Shown here: positions 47,600 through 64,000 of the stretch, one piece after another
Layout of the letters: each line of letters begins with the position of its first letter
Position numbering within the stretch: position 1 is the first letter of the stretch
From: Bugula neritina
Lineage: Eukaryota > Bryozoa > Gymnolaemata > Cheilostomatida > Bugulidae
Direction of reading: 5' to 3'
Length of the DNA stretch: 64,000 bases
Assembly: GCA_964035545.1 (NCBI GenBank)
Contig: OZ037773.1
Span: 186,001 to 250,000, forward strand
Program-made: the position numbers and the translations under genes
The notes under the pieces: generated by a model
What the model saw: only the letters and a program-made list of their open reading frames with translations
Database searches by the model: none
Told to the model about the DNA's origin: nothing

Positions 47600-50340
47600 C
47601 TAGTCACCATATCTAGTAAAAGTATCAGAATCAGTGAGAGTTGAGTATTAGTACGAGTACTGGCAATAGTATGCTATGCATTAGTATTATGATTATCACT
47701 TTCACTATGACTCATCACTGACAAGCGGTTAGTGATAACTATGCTAGGAGCATGTGTCACTTCAAGCCGACATTTATCTATAAATATCATCGAAATTATA
47801 AATATAACACTATTAAAGCAATAACGTAATATTTATGTAATCATAGTAATTAGTACTACTATTGTCTTTGGGTTAATTTTAGTAACAACTCTAAGGTTTT
47901 TTCCATAGACCTGTCACTAAAACTGTGTAATACTTGTGTAATACTGAATTGAATAGTAATAAGTAATAAATAATACCGCATAGGTAAATAAGTAAAAATA
48001 TTAAATAAATAATAACTAAATAACCATAAACCATTGAAAATATATATGAGACAACCACTATCACTTATTAGAGTAGCAGACAGTTGGCATTAATATCGGC
48101 AGAGAAGAATGTTCACTACAACAGCTTCTTTTGAACAATATGAGACTTGAGAATAAATATAATAACAAAATCAGCAATGTGTCATATCCACAGTAATGTA
48201 TAAAGGGATGCATTTAACTTGCACATTTTGTGATAATTAGATGTTCTATGGACATAGAGTGGGTAGAGTGAGAGTATGACCATAACTAACAGCAATGTGA
48301 TAGCGATACTGTGTTAGTGATTACTCATTAGACATTGAATGCCTAATGAGAAATGACTAACTTAGCCTCACTACCATGTATAGTTAAAACTATTACGATG
48401 AGTATGAGGACATAAGTATGTATGACTATCTTTATTACTATTAGAAATGCTACATTGGTAAATTATATTCCTAAATTTACAGCTAGTGTTACAGTTTTAA
48501 TAGCAACACTAACTGTAAGTTGATGAGTATAATTTATTATTAGTATTACTATTTACTGATTTCACGATTAAAATGACCACTATGTTAAAATGCATATTCT
48601 AATAGTAATACTAATAGTAATACTATTATCATTACCATTAAACTTAGTATCTAATATCTATCATTTATAATTATATCAATATTCATATTAATATTATAAG
48701 TATAAATCATTATGATCATCATTATGATTATGATTAAGTTCAACGAGCATCCGATTTAGTATAAGTATTACTTATCTGATTTACTTCCAGTACGAGTATG
48801 GCATTGACTATCAGTATGAGTATCACTATGACTATCAGTGTCACTATGAGTTAAACTTGAAGCATAACTAAGTATTACTATTAGTATTAGTATAAGTAAT
48901 CCGAGAGGTCTTGGGACTTAACCCAATCAAGATCAAGATCAAGTATGACTTATTTATTATAAAATATCCTCCTTAATTTTAAAAGTAGTAGTAGTACTAA
49001 GAGTAAGAGCAAGACTAATCCTAAGAGAAAGACTAAGAGAAAGAGTTAGAGTAAGTTTTGTTGTTGAACTGCAAGAGTCTCAATCTGAATCTGCAATTTT
49101 ACTTTCACTTTGTCTTTTACTTTAACTTTAAGGAAATGCAGTTTCAGTTTGAGTTTGTATTTGAAGAATAAAAATACTTTAAGTTTATTATCGGTTAAAG
49201 TTGAAAACAAAGTTTTGTAAGTTTACAGTATTATTAAATTCAGTATTATACAACATAGTTTTGAGGAACCCTTTCCCTTTGACCTAGTCATATGGCCTAT
49301 GGGTTATGACTCGATGTGAACGAGTGACTACGCAATGAAATAAAACTGATTACACAATGGTCGCAACTATACACGCTATCGTAAGCCGCTATAGCCAGAG
49401 TGGTATACACCACACTGCTATAGCCAGCGTGATGTAGGAAAAACAAAGAGGAGATAACTCTATGCTGAAAGTTTTTCCTCTTCAGTTTCTGGAATCATTA
49501 TGTTCTTTTCAACTACAATTATTGTAGCAAGCAAAACTAATAAAAATGAATATATTTACAAATTCAGATTTAAAAAATAAAAAAGGTATAATAAAGCTAT
49601 GAAAAAAACATAATCCTGAGCGGTGACACGGCATGTCGTAGCGAGTAAAATTATTTTCTGTTTTTCAGACTCACGTAAATAATAATCCTACTGACTTGAA
49701 ACTCATGACAATCATCATGATCTTTATACATTATGATTATCATTATATTATTCTTATAATATTGTTCATACCCATATTGGTTTTGAATGGGTTGTTATTG
49801 ATGTCTAAATTGTCATTTGTAAAGGTTGCTCATTATCTTTTGCACTTAGAGCTAGTCTTACACTTACAGTTTGACTTTCACTTGCTCATGCTGGCAGTGG
49901 CTTACACTTACAGTTACTGTTAGTGTTACGCTTGCAGTTGCTCATATTGATATTGATATTCATAGTCATAGTGGTAGTGATAGTCTGTTAGTCATTCTTA
50001 TTTTAATTCTTATTATGATTTTCATACTCATAGCCATAGTCATAGTGATAGTATTATTTTTATTATTATTATTAATATTATTATAAAATTATCTTTAAGT
50101 TTAACTTCAAGTTTAAGTATACTAAATTTAATACAACTACATAATGATTATCATATTCATATCGATATTCAATTTTATATTTATATTCATATTGAAAGTG
50201 ATATTGATATTAATTAATTTAAAAAATAGTAGTTTGATTTTAATTTGCTTTTAGTTTTAGTTAAACTTCGAGTTAAATTTAATCACAATGAACAATCAAA
50301 TATCATAATCAAAATGGTGAAATTAACAACATAGCTTAAA
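47600..50340. repeat. Long mosaic of degenerate 6-bp-period repeats
   Basis: Short blocks of related hexamers follow one another: AGTATCACTATGACTATCAG, CTAATAGTAATACTATTATC, TTTACTTTAACTTTAAGG, ATTGATATTGATATTCATAG, CATAGTCATAGTGATAG, AAGTTTAACTTCAAGTTTAA. Some blocks correspond to those at 16.4-17.6 kb in reverse complement. It is non-coding; origin unknown. Confidence 0.5.
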
Positions 50341-51019
50341 GCTTAAACTATCACTATGACCCTAAGAGTATAACTGAAAGTGCTTTTACTCACTTAGGAG
50401 CGGTAGTATACTGGTAAGTCATCAGATAAGTGGGGTATGCCATGTAACATGTCTAAGAGCAAAATAATTTATACTAATACTATACAAAATCCTTCGGTGT
50501 TTCACTGAAGCTAGGTTAAAGGTTCTATAAGCATTTATCAAAGGAAATATTAGATACTAGAAAATGTTTAGGTAAAGGTAAAAAAGCTATCTACAGGGTT
50601 CTTGATAAAGCGCAATTGATTGCATACAAAGCATTGCGTCTACTGCACCTTGGGACCCAACCTGCAAGAAGGCTATTTATGACTTGAAACAAATACAAGT
50701 AGATCATATACAACTTGTAGCCAGTATCAATCTTGAAAGCGCCATGAAGAAACTTTAGCTACAGTCCCCTGAATAAAAAAAAACTAAACGTCTTAATTTT
50801 CTTTTGAAAAATTTTGGCAAAGAAGGAAAATATCTGGCGCTCAGCTCTGCTTATGATGATATGATTAGTTGCTGCACAAGCCAACCAACATTACTATACA
50901 AACTCGCTTCCAAGCAAGGGGGGGGGGAGCAGTTTCGATCATTCAGGCTAACAATACCAAGTATCTCAACAGCTTTCTCTTGAAAACTATCTGAAATTTA
51001 AAGAAATCTCACACAGGTT

Positions 51020-51223
51020 TATAGTCGCCATCCCTGTGAGAAACCCCTGATGGAAAGGGGTTTTTTATTAAATCAAGCTAAGGATTCATTTAGATGGGTC
51101 ACAGAAGCAATTACGACTGGATGCTCTTTTTAACATTACCAATGGCCTTTTTTTCCGGGGTTTGAACTCATGACTTCGTGTCTACTAAGCAAACGCTTTA
51201 ACCCTTAAACCACGGCTGCGCCC
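51020..51223 (-). mobile_element. Probable tRNA-derived SINE
   Basis: On the minus strand a tRNA-like head starts GGGCGCAGCCGTGG at 51223. It has an A-box-like TGGTTTAAGGG (51202-51212) and a B-box GAGTTCAAACCCC (51157-51169) at normal spacing. The acceptor stem is not closed: the head runs into AAAAAAAGGCC and a non-tRNA body, so it is not a tRNA gene. The 3' limit is uncertain, and I found no clear target-site duplication. Confidence 0.55.
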
Positions 51224-52781
51224 AACTATCAGGGATTTGAAGATTGGTTTAAATCAACCCAATAACTCAGAGATCTCTACATAGACAAAATTAAGTTCCT
51301 GTTTAGTCACTTCAACTCAGCATGTATTAACTGTATGACTATTGTCAAATGACTGCCCAATTTATTACCCATATGCAGCACATCCTTTCTTCCTTTTATA
51401 CTGTTTCAGTGTGATGATCACTTTGAGCAATTTAAATTTAGTAAGTCCAAGTAAAGTTAAAATAACTAGGAATTTACTTTAAATTTAATTCAACTAATAC
51501 TAATCTAAACTCTGAACTTAATCTGATGTCACTCTCAACTTGATAACATTACATATGAAATAAAATATAATTATACTAGTAGTTGTATAAAATTGAAAAT
51601 TATTTCAACTAGACGCGACACTCACAAGTCACAATTGCACTTAGTCTCATTCTTGGATTTGGTAGCTTCTAATTACTGTTAGTGATAGACTTAGTGTTAA
51701 ACTTAAAGTGAATACTATTATTACGTCAAACAGCGTTAGCGCCTAGTCTTAGACTTAGAGCTTGTTTTATCAATTACACTTGCGAATATCAGGTCTCCTA
51801 GCTACAGTAACTGGCAATTCGTATGTTTACATTCGCGAAATTTTTTCTGTCACATTATATTCCATTTTTTGACTGGTAGACGATCGGGTTTTGCTCTTCT
51901 GAAATTCATGAAATCTTCACCACTACCAATTGCCAAAATCAGATAATCATTTGTTTTTCTTATGTTCTCCTTCTACTATCTTCTTGCAGTCACTGAAAAT
52001 ACTTGTCTCTTGCATCATGCACTAGTTGCTGCCTTTTCTATTATTGTAGTCATATTTCCTAATGGGAAGTATCTGATCTTGCCTTTAACAACTCACATAC
52101 CAGTTTCAAGATCCTGTTATTGTTATCACCTATTTGTTTTCTCAATCCCTTTGTCACTGTGAGGTGCTCCTCTAATTAGGCTCTTTGTAAATTTTTCTTC
52201 CTATGTAAGCTGCCGAGCTGCATTTTGCAGGCCATTGTCATTCTTAGTCTGCTAGTTTCTTTCTCTTAACATACAGTCTGGTAACTTTTGGTGTGGGTTG
52301 AGTGCTCATTGCAATTACTTTCCTTGTGTTTCCATTTATCTCTTTTCAGCTCATTAACCTTTCAGCTGTAACTTCAATTGTTTGATATAATAATATATTA
52401 AAGGTTACCTGCTAACAGCTGATTTCCTTGTTCTATATGTTTAAGTTTTATCATTCATTTAGAATTTCAATTTTCAAAATATTTGAATCTTGGCATATTG
52501 TAAATGTAGCCCGAGACTACATAAACTGTACTGAGCATTTCCACCCAGTTTCAGGTACTAAATTATCAGCTTAAAAGTAGAACTACGTACATAGTTTGAT
52601 TTTGACCATATTTGTTGATCGTTGTTGGTAGTGTCATTAACTGTTTTTAGGAGCCTTGAAAATATATGTGGCTATGAAGTCCAGTAGATTGCTTTCTTAA
52701 ATATTAATGATACAAGTCTTGTACAAGTTTATAGATTTTTAGGTTAGATTTTTCACAAACTGAGTCCAAGTTGGAGCATAA

Positions 52782-58600
<5,819 letters not shown>

Positions 58601-61600
58601 TGCAATACCAACACAAACACTCCGAGTATGAATATAACTGTCATGGTGTTTACACAATATGGAGACGTAATATTTTCATTTTTATCTTCAAGGAGACACA
58701 CTATTTTTATAATAATATATCATGGAAGTCTTACCATTAAATCTTCACCTTCTGCTTCTACTATTTTCTTACTGCCTTCTCGCCATCTCCTTCTTTATAG
58801 TCTGGTTTTCAGTCTCTTTTCTCTTGCATTCAGTCTCCTTTCATTGGCTACTCCTCAATCTGTTCAGGCCTGCTCTTCAGTCTTTCTTTCATCAGCGTCA
58901 ACTTAATCTGATTTTCAGTCTTTCCAGTGTCTGGATTTCAGTCTACTCTGCAGTCTAATTTTTGGCCATCTCAAGTGTCCATTCTTATGATATAAACTAA
59001 TGAGAAATTATGTCATCCTGTAACTGTCCTCTCATTAAATTCCCAACGCATCTCAAAACTTTATTAAATTTGTTTGTTTGTTGTATTAATTACTTACTAA
59101 TAAAATGTTGTTGTAAAGTTAACATTCATGGCATACTCTGAACGCAAATGACACGCAGCTGCAACACAAACACTTCATAAGTTGTGTAAACTCCTGCCAT
59201 GTTTAAGAGGACATAACTCCTTACATCACCACAATAATTATACTCAATTACAACTCTAACCTCTATTAGCTGAGTAATTTTGTTCAGCCAGGAAGAAGCA
59301 AGTAATGGTAGCATTTTAACATCCCATTCTTTAGTTACTGTTTATATGTTTTACAACATGCAGCTATGAAAGTCTATTCAGTTATCGCGTTGATGTTGAA
59401 GAAGTATAGAAGTCTTGCAGAGCTCTTGTTGTATTGTCTCCTCCGGTTCCTGCAGTATCTTGTTATTCAACAGAAAGTAACAGCATGTCTCCTTTGTACT
59501 AAGTATTTGTGAAGTATGACTTATACATGGTAATATTATAACATAATATTGTTCATAGGTACTTTCGTTAAATTAGTAACTCTAATTATTGAAAATTAGC
59601 ATCAAAAAATTGTCACTAGTTTATAAAAGTGTAAACACTGAGTTAAAGTTGAATGTAGTCTAAAGAGCCAACAAGACAGCCTATGATTGTTAATAATCTT
59701 ACTTAAAGGATTGCTCAATCTTAGTTTATTACAATCACATTATAATTATGAACTATAATTTAATGTGTATGCAAACAATTGTGACTTTGCAAAGGGATAT
59801 GTGCCTAGAAAACAGCTTTTCAAAATTCCAATTTTGAGGGCGGTAAAATTTTCAGCCATGAAAAAGAATAGCCTAATACGTGACGTGTGAACGCCAGTAA
59901 CTATGCTGCACGTGCTAACTATAACGCTAGTATTCAAGGTTGCTGAGCACAATATCAACCAATAACGCTCAAGCAGTTACAGTGCGCTATATAGGTCAAC
60001 TTTGGTGCGCCCGTAATATTGCACAATCTGACCTAGTTTAGATCGATCGCAGGCATTCATCCTAAAGAATGCATGCTTTTGCAATGCTTTTTTCTAATGG
60101 TTACAAGCAAAATATAGCCTAATGTTATTACATACATGTTATTTAAAATGTCAAAAAACTATAGATTAAGAGAATTCACATTTGCACTTCTATAAATATA
60201 CAAATTACGAGCTGAAAGATCACATCTCACAGTCATATTTCTATAGTTATTCATTTGTATAGTCACGTGACCAGCAGGAATGCTGGCGCTGTTACGTCAC
60301 AGTTCCCAGCTCATTTCAAAATCGGTGTTTTGGCTGTTACCAATCTACACCCTCAACTTCAACTAACTTTTTCTACCTTTGGTCAAATGCTTTTTGTCAA
60401 TGCATGCTTAGAAAAACACAATATTATGTGTGTTTGACCTAAATGGCCATTTATTAAACAAGATAGAGCAATCCTTTAAACTCAGTAGTATGCTATAGAG
60501 TTGTCTTCTCTATAGGTTTATTCACTCGCAATGAAGCTACGGTAATTGCATTCTAGGAATAAACAGTTTTTGCCATGATAACAAATGTACATGTGATTGT
60601 AACCTGGACTGTCATTAACTTTGTAATTGTCACTCAACTGCCTTGACTTCTTCTAATTATACACTTCATTTGTTGTGTGCTGTGAACTGTAGACATCATT
60701 GCATGGGCAAAATATGTCATTCTGTATGCTGTCGCCACTGCCAAACATAATTGAGAGTTTACAGGAAAATTTTACTTGCATTGAAAAAAGTAGTCAATTG
60801 CTAGTGGTACTGTGTGCTATGATTTAGCAGGACTATTGACTGTGAAGCATTCTGCAGTCGCGGGTGTTCACAAACGTTACTAATTTTGCTATTGACTTTT
60901 TTCAATAAGTTTCATTTTCTATTCTAGATGGTTTTGTTTACAATTTATAATATAAATATTCTTTTAGTCTCTCATGACTCCCAGACAAGTGTGTCAAAGG
61001 TGACTCAAATTGTTTATACGACACTCTAACTTCCGCTGATATGCATTTATTCACCATATCATTTACATCTTTGTGAACATATCTATTACCAATGTAGATT
61101 TTGCTCTCTACCACTTGAGCGCATGATTAGACAACTTTCATTTTCTTTGCTGGGATTTCGAACTAGTAAGGAAGTTGTAAAGCTATGTGTTGTAAATCTA
61201 CCTAGTGATTAGTTTAGTTGCTAAAACAACATATTGAAATGGGACTGCTTAGGCCTTAGTATAGTGTAGAGTTAGGAGTGAAGGGCTGTCCACAATGTTA
61301 AACTCTCTTGTTCAAGGACATTCATTGCAAGTATAGTTTATCTAATCAAAGTAATGAAAAAAGAAAATACACATTTTATTTATTTGGACATCGTAACTAT
61401 GAGTCGTTTTGGTAGAAATAAGACAGAGTATTCAATCATCTTTCTTAAACTATGCATATTTTAAGTTCTAAAAAACTATAAAACGCATATTTGATCACTT
61501 TTACAAAGAAATAAACTGCTTGAGGAAATGTATACATTATAATCTTGGCTACACAACCTTAGCCTACTAGTTTGATAGTTTATGATCAATAAACTTTCCC

Positions 61601-62280
61601 ATAATGCATGAACCTCTAAGAAATTACTCAATTTAGTTTGACAGAATTGTAGACATGAAAGAATCGCAGTATTGCTATTTTATGCCACAAAAGTAGAACT
61701 AACAGAGTCTAATAATCAGACAAAGGGGGTATTCAGAGTAAAAGATGACTTTATTTTAGTGTTTATCCAGCATTCGATAGTATAGAGAGAAAAACATTTA
61801 TACATGTTCGCTAACAAAATTACAATAAGGAACCCCCCCCCTCTGGAGAGTATTGCTTGTGCCACACCTCCAACTGGCAGCTACAACAGAGGAGGGTTTG
61901 CATTTATATGTGGAGGTTGGTGGAAATACAGAAGTTTTAGTGCAATATGTTGACATCTAACAACATAAAGTGTCCTATATTTTATTATATTTAGTGTTCC
62001 ATTCAAATTGAAATCAGTGCATTGCACAATACCTTCCTTATCAGCATATAATAGATAAAACAATGTTTGCTGAAAGGGGTGTGTGTCTCATGACATGTAA
62101 TCAATGTGTCATCAAATTCACAAGTGGGGCGTTTACCTATAAACCCAATGTTGAAGCCTAGTTTTAGGAACTGAGTCTTCATTTATCAGTTTGTGCAAGA
62201 ATCTCTTGCAACTTGCTAGTCTATTCAGTTTTCTGCCATAGCTCTTACAGGCACATCTCTCCGTCACTCTAAGCTGTATC
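58601..62280. other. SRP54 3' UTR and intergenic region before the galectin gene
   Basis: About 500 bp of SRP54 3' UTR ends at an AATAAA (59099-59104). The rest is AT-rich unique sequence with no exon I can support. Small tRNA-like motifs at 61113-61164 are in the wrong order for a gene. The last few hundred bases must contain the galectin promoter. Confidence 0.6.
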
Positions 62281-63720
62281 ATGGGTAACGAACACGGAAG
62301 TATGGCATTTGCCCCTCTCTATAATCCAGTAAGTTATTATAATAACAGTTGAAGTCAGTTATGTTGCAGTAATATATACTACTTTTAGCAGCTAGAGTTC
62401 ATTTAGGCTGTGAGTTTACCGTGTACCATAGTATACGAACTCATTTATCACACATAGATGTATTGTTCTCAGCACTGTAACTGTCTATTCATACTTCTTT
62501 CCATAGCCTGTTCCGTACAGAGGGTTTTTGCCTATGGCTCCTAGTAGTGGCTCAACTGTGGTCATCAACGGTAGCGTCCCCACGTGGTGCAACAGGTATG
62601 AAGGCTAAATACTCTCTCATTTATTTTTTCTTCTTTTAGGATTCTTATACGTAATATAGTCTTGTGCACATCATGAAATGCAGGCGCTGTCTGATTGATA
62701 CTGTCTGAGTGCCCCTGTGTCCTTCTGATGCTGAATAATATCTGCAATAGTAAACTACATATTATATCTCACTGCATTTATTCAGGTTCCAGTTCAACTT
62801 AGAGACTGACAGTGGCGATGTAGCTCTACACTTCAATCCGAGATTCGAAGGGATGAATTCTGTAATCCGTAACACGTGTCGCAGTGGCTCCTGGGGTCAG
62901 GAGGAGAAACACGGGTCTTTCCCATTTCATCTTGGAGGGGGGTTTGAGGTGTCCATCACTATAGAAGATCCTCATTACAGGGTGGGTTGGTTGTACTAGC
63001 TCTGATATGTAATACTATGCACTATTCAAACTTTGTATTGTATTACTATCAATAGTCTGAATTTTTTCTCCGAGTAGAATAATTTTCCTCAATGTTGTGC
63101 TCTGAATTGACAGTCATTCTTTTTCATCACCTGGATTATTATGGTCATTGTCATAGAAATTTCTATATGAAGTTTGTAGCACTTTTGATTGCCGCATGTA
63201 TTATAGCCTATACTGTTCTACGTCTGTGTTGTTTTCTTGTAGATTGATGTCAATGGTCGCCATTTCTGCAATTATCGCCACAGGATTCCTAAAGATTTTG
63301 CCAAGCAGTTGACTATTGAAGGGGACATCCAAGTTAGTCAAATTCACTTCCGGGGAGTGAGTAATGTAAGTTACCTAAATATTTATACAGTACATAGTAG
63401 AGCATTATCACGTAGTGTATAGTGGAAGTGCATAATGTGTACTGTAAGTATATATAGGGCAGTATTGATATGCAATGTGTAGTGTGCACTTACAGTCTAA
63501 TATAACTATATAAATAGATATGTGAATAATCATCACACCAACAAGAAAAATAATTTATTTGTCAGTTTTAATGTAACAAACCTAAACATACACGTATGTT
63601 ACTAAATATTCTTTAATCATTACCTTCTTACGTTGATTTATTTTTATGTATGGAGTTGTGCTACCTTTTGTGACTATTTATTGGTGTGTGTTTCTGTTGC
63701 AGGCTCCTCTTTATAACCCG
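62281..63720 (+). CDS. Galectin, first carbohydrate-recognition domain of a probable tandem-repeat protein (3' end outside the window)
   Basis: Exons: 62281-62328, 62507-62595, 62786-62981, 63243-63365 and an 18-nt exon 63703-63720, all in phase, with no stop reached. The protein starts MGNEHGSMAFAPLYNP and has no signal peptide, as is usual for galectins. The carbohydrate-recognition domain holds HFNPR (H61, N63, R65), VIRNT (N75), WGQEE (W82, E85) and FPFHLGGGFEVSI. These are the sugar-contact residues of the family; the last arginine position is lysine (K87). Exon 4 (IDVNGRHFCNYRHRI to IQVSQIHFRGV) completes the beta-sandwich. The tiny exon 5 encodes APLYNP again and is followed by a good donor, GTAAGTG. 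Inferred: a second domain follows beyond the window. Known role: beta-galactoside binding, often in innate immunity or cell adhesion. Confidence 0.92.
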
Positions 63721-63744
63721 GTAAGTGTTTCCTTTTATATTAGT

Positions 63745-64000
63745 TTCATAGCACGCAGTCTAACATGTATAGCACACAGTCTAACTTGTATAGCACACAG
63801 CCTAACTTGTATAGCACACAGTCTAACTTGTATAGCACACAGTCTTACTTGTATAGCATACAGCCTAACTTGTATAGCACACAGTCTCACTTGTATAGCA
63901 CACAGTCTAACTTGTATAGCATACAGTTTCACCTATATAGTATACAGTCTCATTCGTATAGCACACAGTCTAACTTGTATAGCACACAGTCTCATTCGTA
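63745..64000 (+). repeat. 20-bp minisatellite in galectin intron 5
   Basis: About twelve copies of TAGCACACAGTCTAACTTGT with variants (CATACAG, CTCACTTG, CTCATTCG). It runs off the right edge. It starts about 25 bp after the exon 5 donor. Confidence 0.9.

Noticed and set aside
58628-58958. Hydrophobic open frames after the SRP54 stop
   Set aside because: They lie in the SRP54 3' UTR in pyrimidine-rich sequence (repeated TCTTTTC, CAGTCT). No exon signals were seen.
61113-61164. tRNA gene with box-like motifs
   Set aside because: An A-box-like GCTCAAGTGGTAGAG and a B-box-like GTTCGAAATCC occur on the minus strand but in the order B then A, with no cloverleaf. At most they are SINE fragments.

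Overview
This window is nuclear DNA from an invertebrate animal. Every gene has several introns with GT-AG sites, the DNA is AT-rich, and the products are animal-type proteins: golgin-97, a type-I DnaJ, SRP54, a galectin, a Ly6/uPAR protein, an Ig-superfamily protein and a receptor tail with ITIMs. I cannot fix the phylum. A sponge or another marine invertebrate is possible, but that is a guess.

Layout: a minisatellite fills 1-945. The last exons of a receptor with two ITIMs lie at about 3.85-4.42 kb (+). Golgin-97 (GOLGA1), 15 exons, runs 5.7-15.6 kb (-). A GPI-type Ly6/uPAR protein runs 19.0-22.3 kb (-), and an Ig-superfamily surface protein 23.1-25.7 kb (-). A DNAJA co-chaperone follows (-). 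SRP54, 10 exons and 504 aa, runs 52.8-58.6 kb (+). The first domain of a probable tandem-repeat galectin is at 62.3-63.7 kb (+). I assembled exon chains by hand. All four housekeeping and surface genes that are complete close in frame: golgin 2424 nt, Ly6 429 nt, Ig 1131 nt, DNAJA 1290 nt, SRP54 1515 nt.

The window contains an assembly fault. Bases 13719-29550 recur at 29751-45582 with a constant offset of 16032. The two copies meet at a 200-N gap, and the copy ends coincide exactly with the gap edges. This is what an unmerged overlap between two contigs looks like, not a real duplication. Joining 1-29550 to 45583-64000 leaves one complete copy of each gene. As given, the window shows a false 4-exon golgin fragment, false second Ly6 and Ig genes, and a false DNAJA fragment lacking exons 1-3.

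The most unusual biology is in the introns. Many carry tandem repeats, and in a surprising number of cases the repeat unit contains the exon-intron junction itself. One exon start in SRP54 has two extra copies of its 3' splice site and another has five. Golgin-97 exon 2 is followed by about fifteen extra copies of its 5' splice site. DNAJA exon 2 is followed by a series of donor-like copies. Only the copy next to the intact exon keeps the frame. The three surface proteins (ITIM receptor tail, Ly6, Ig) sit among housekeeping genes for Golgi tethering, co-translational targeting and protein folding. The sequence does not show that any of these work together.
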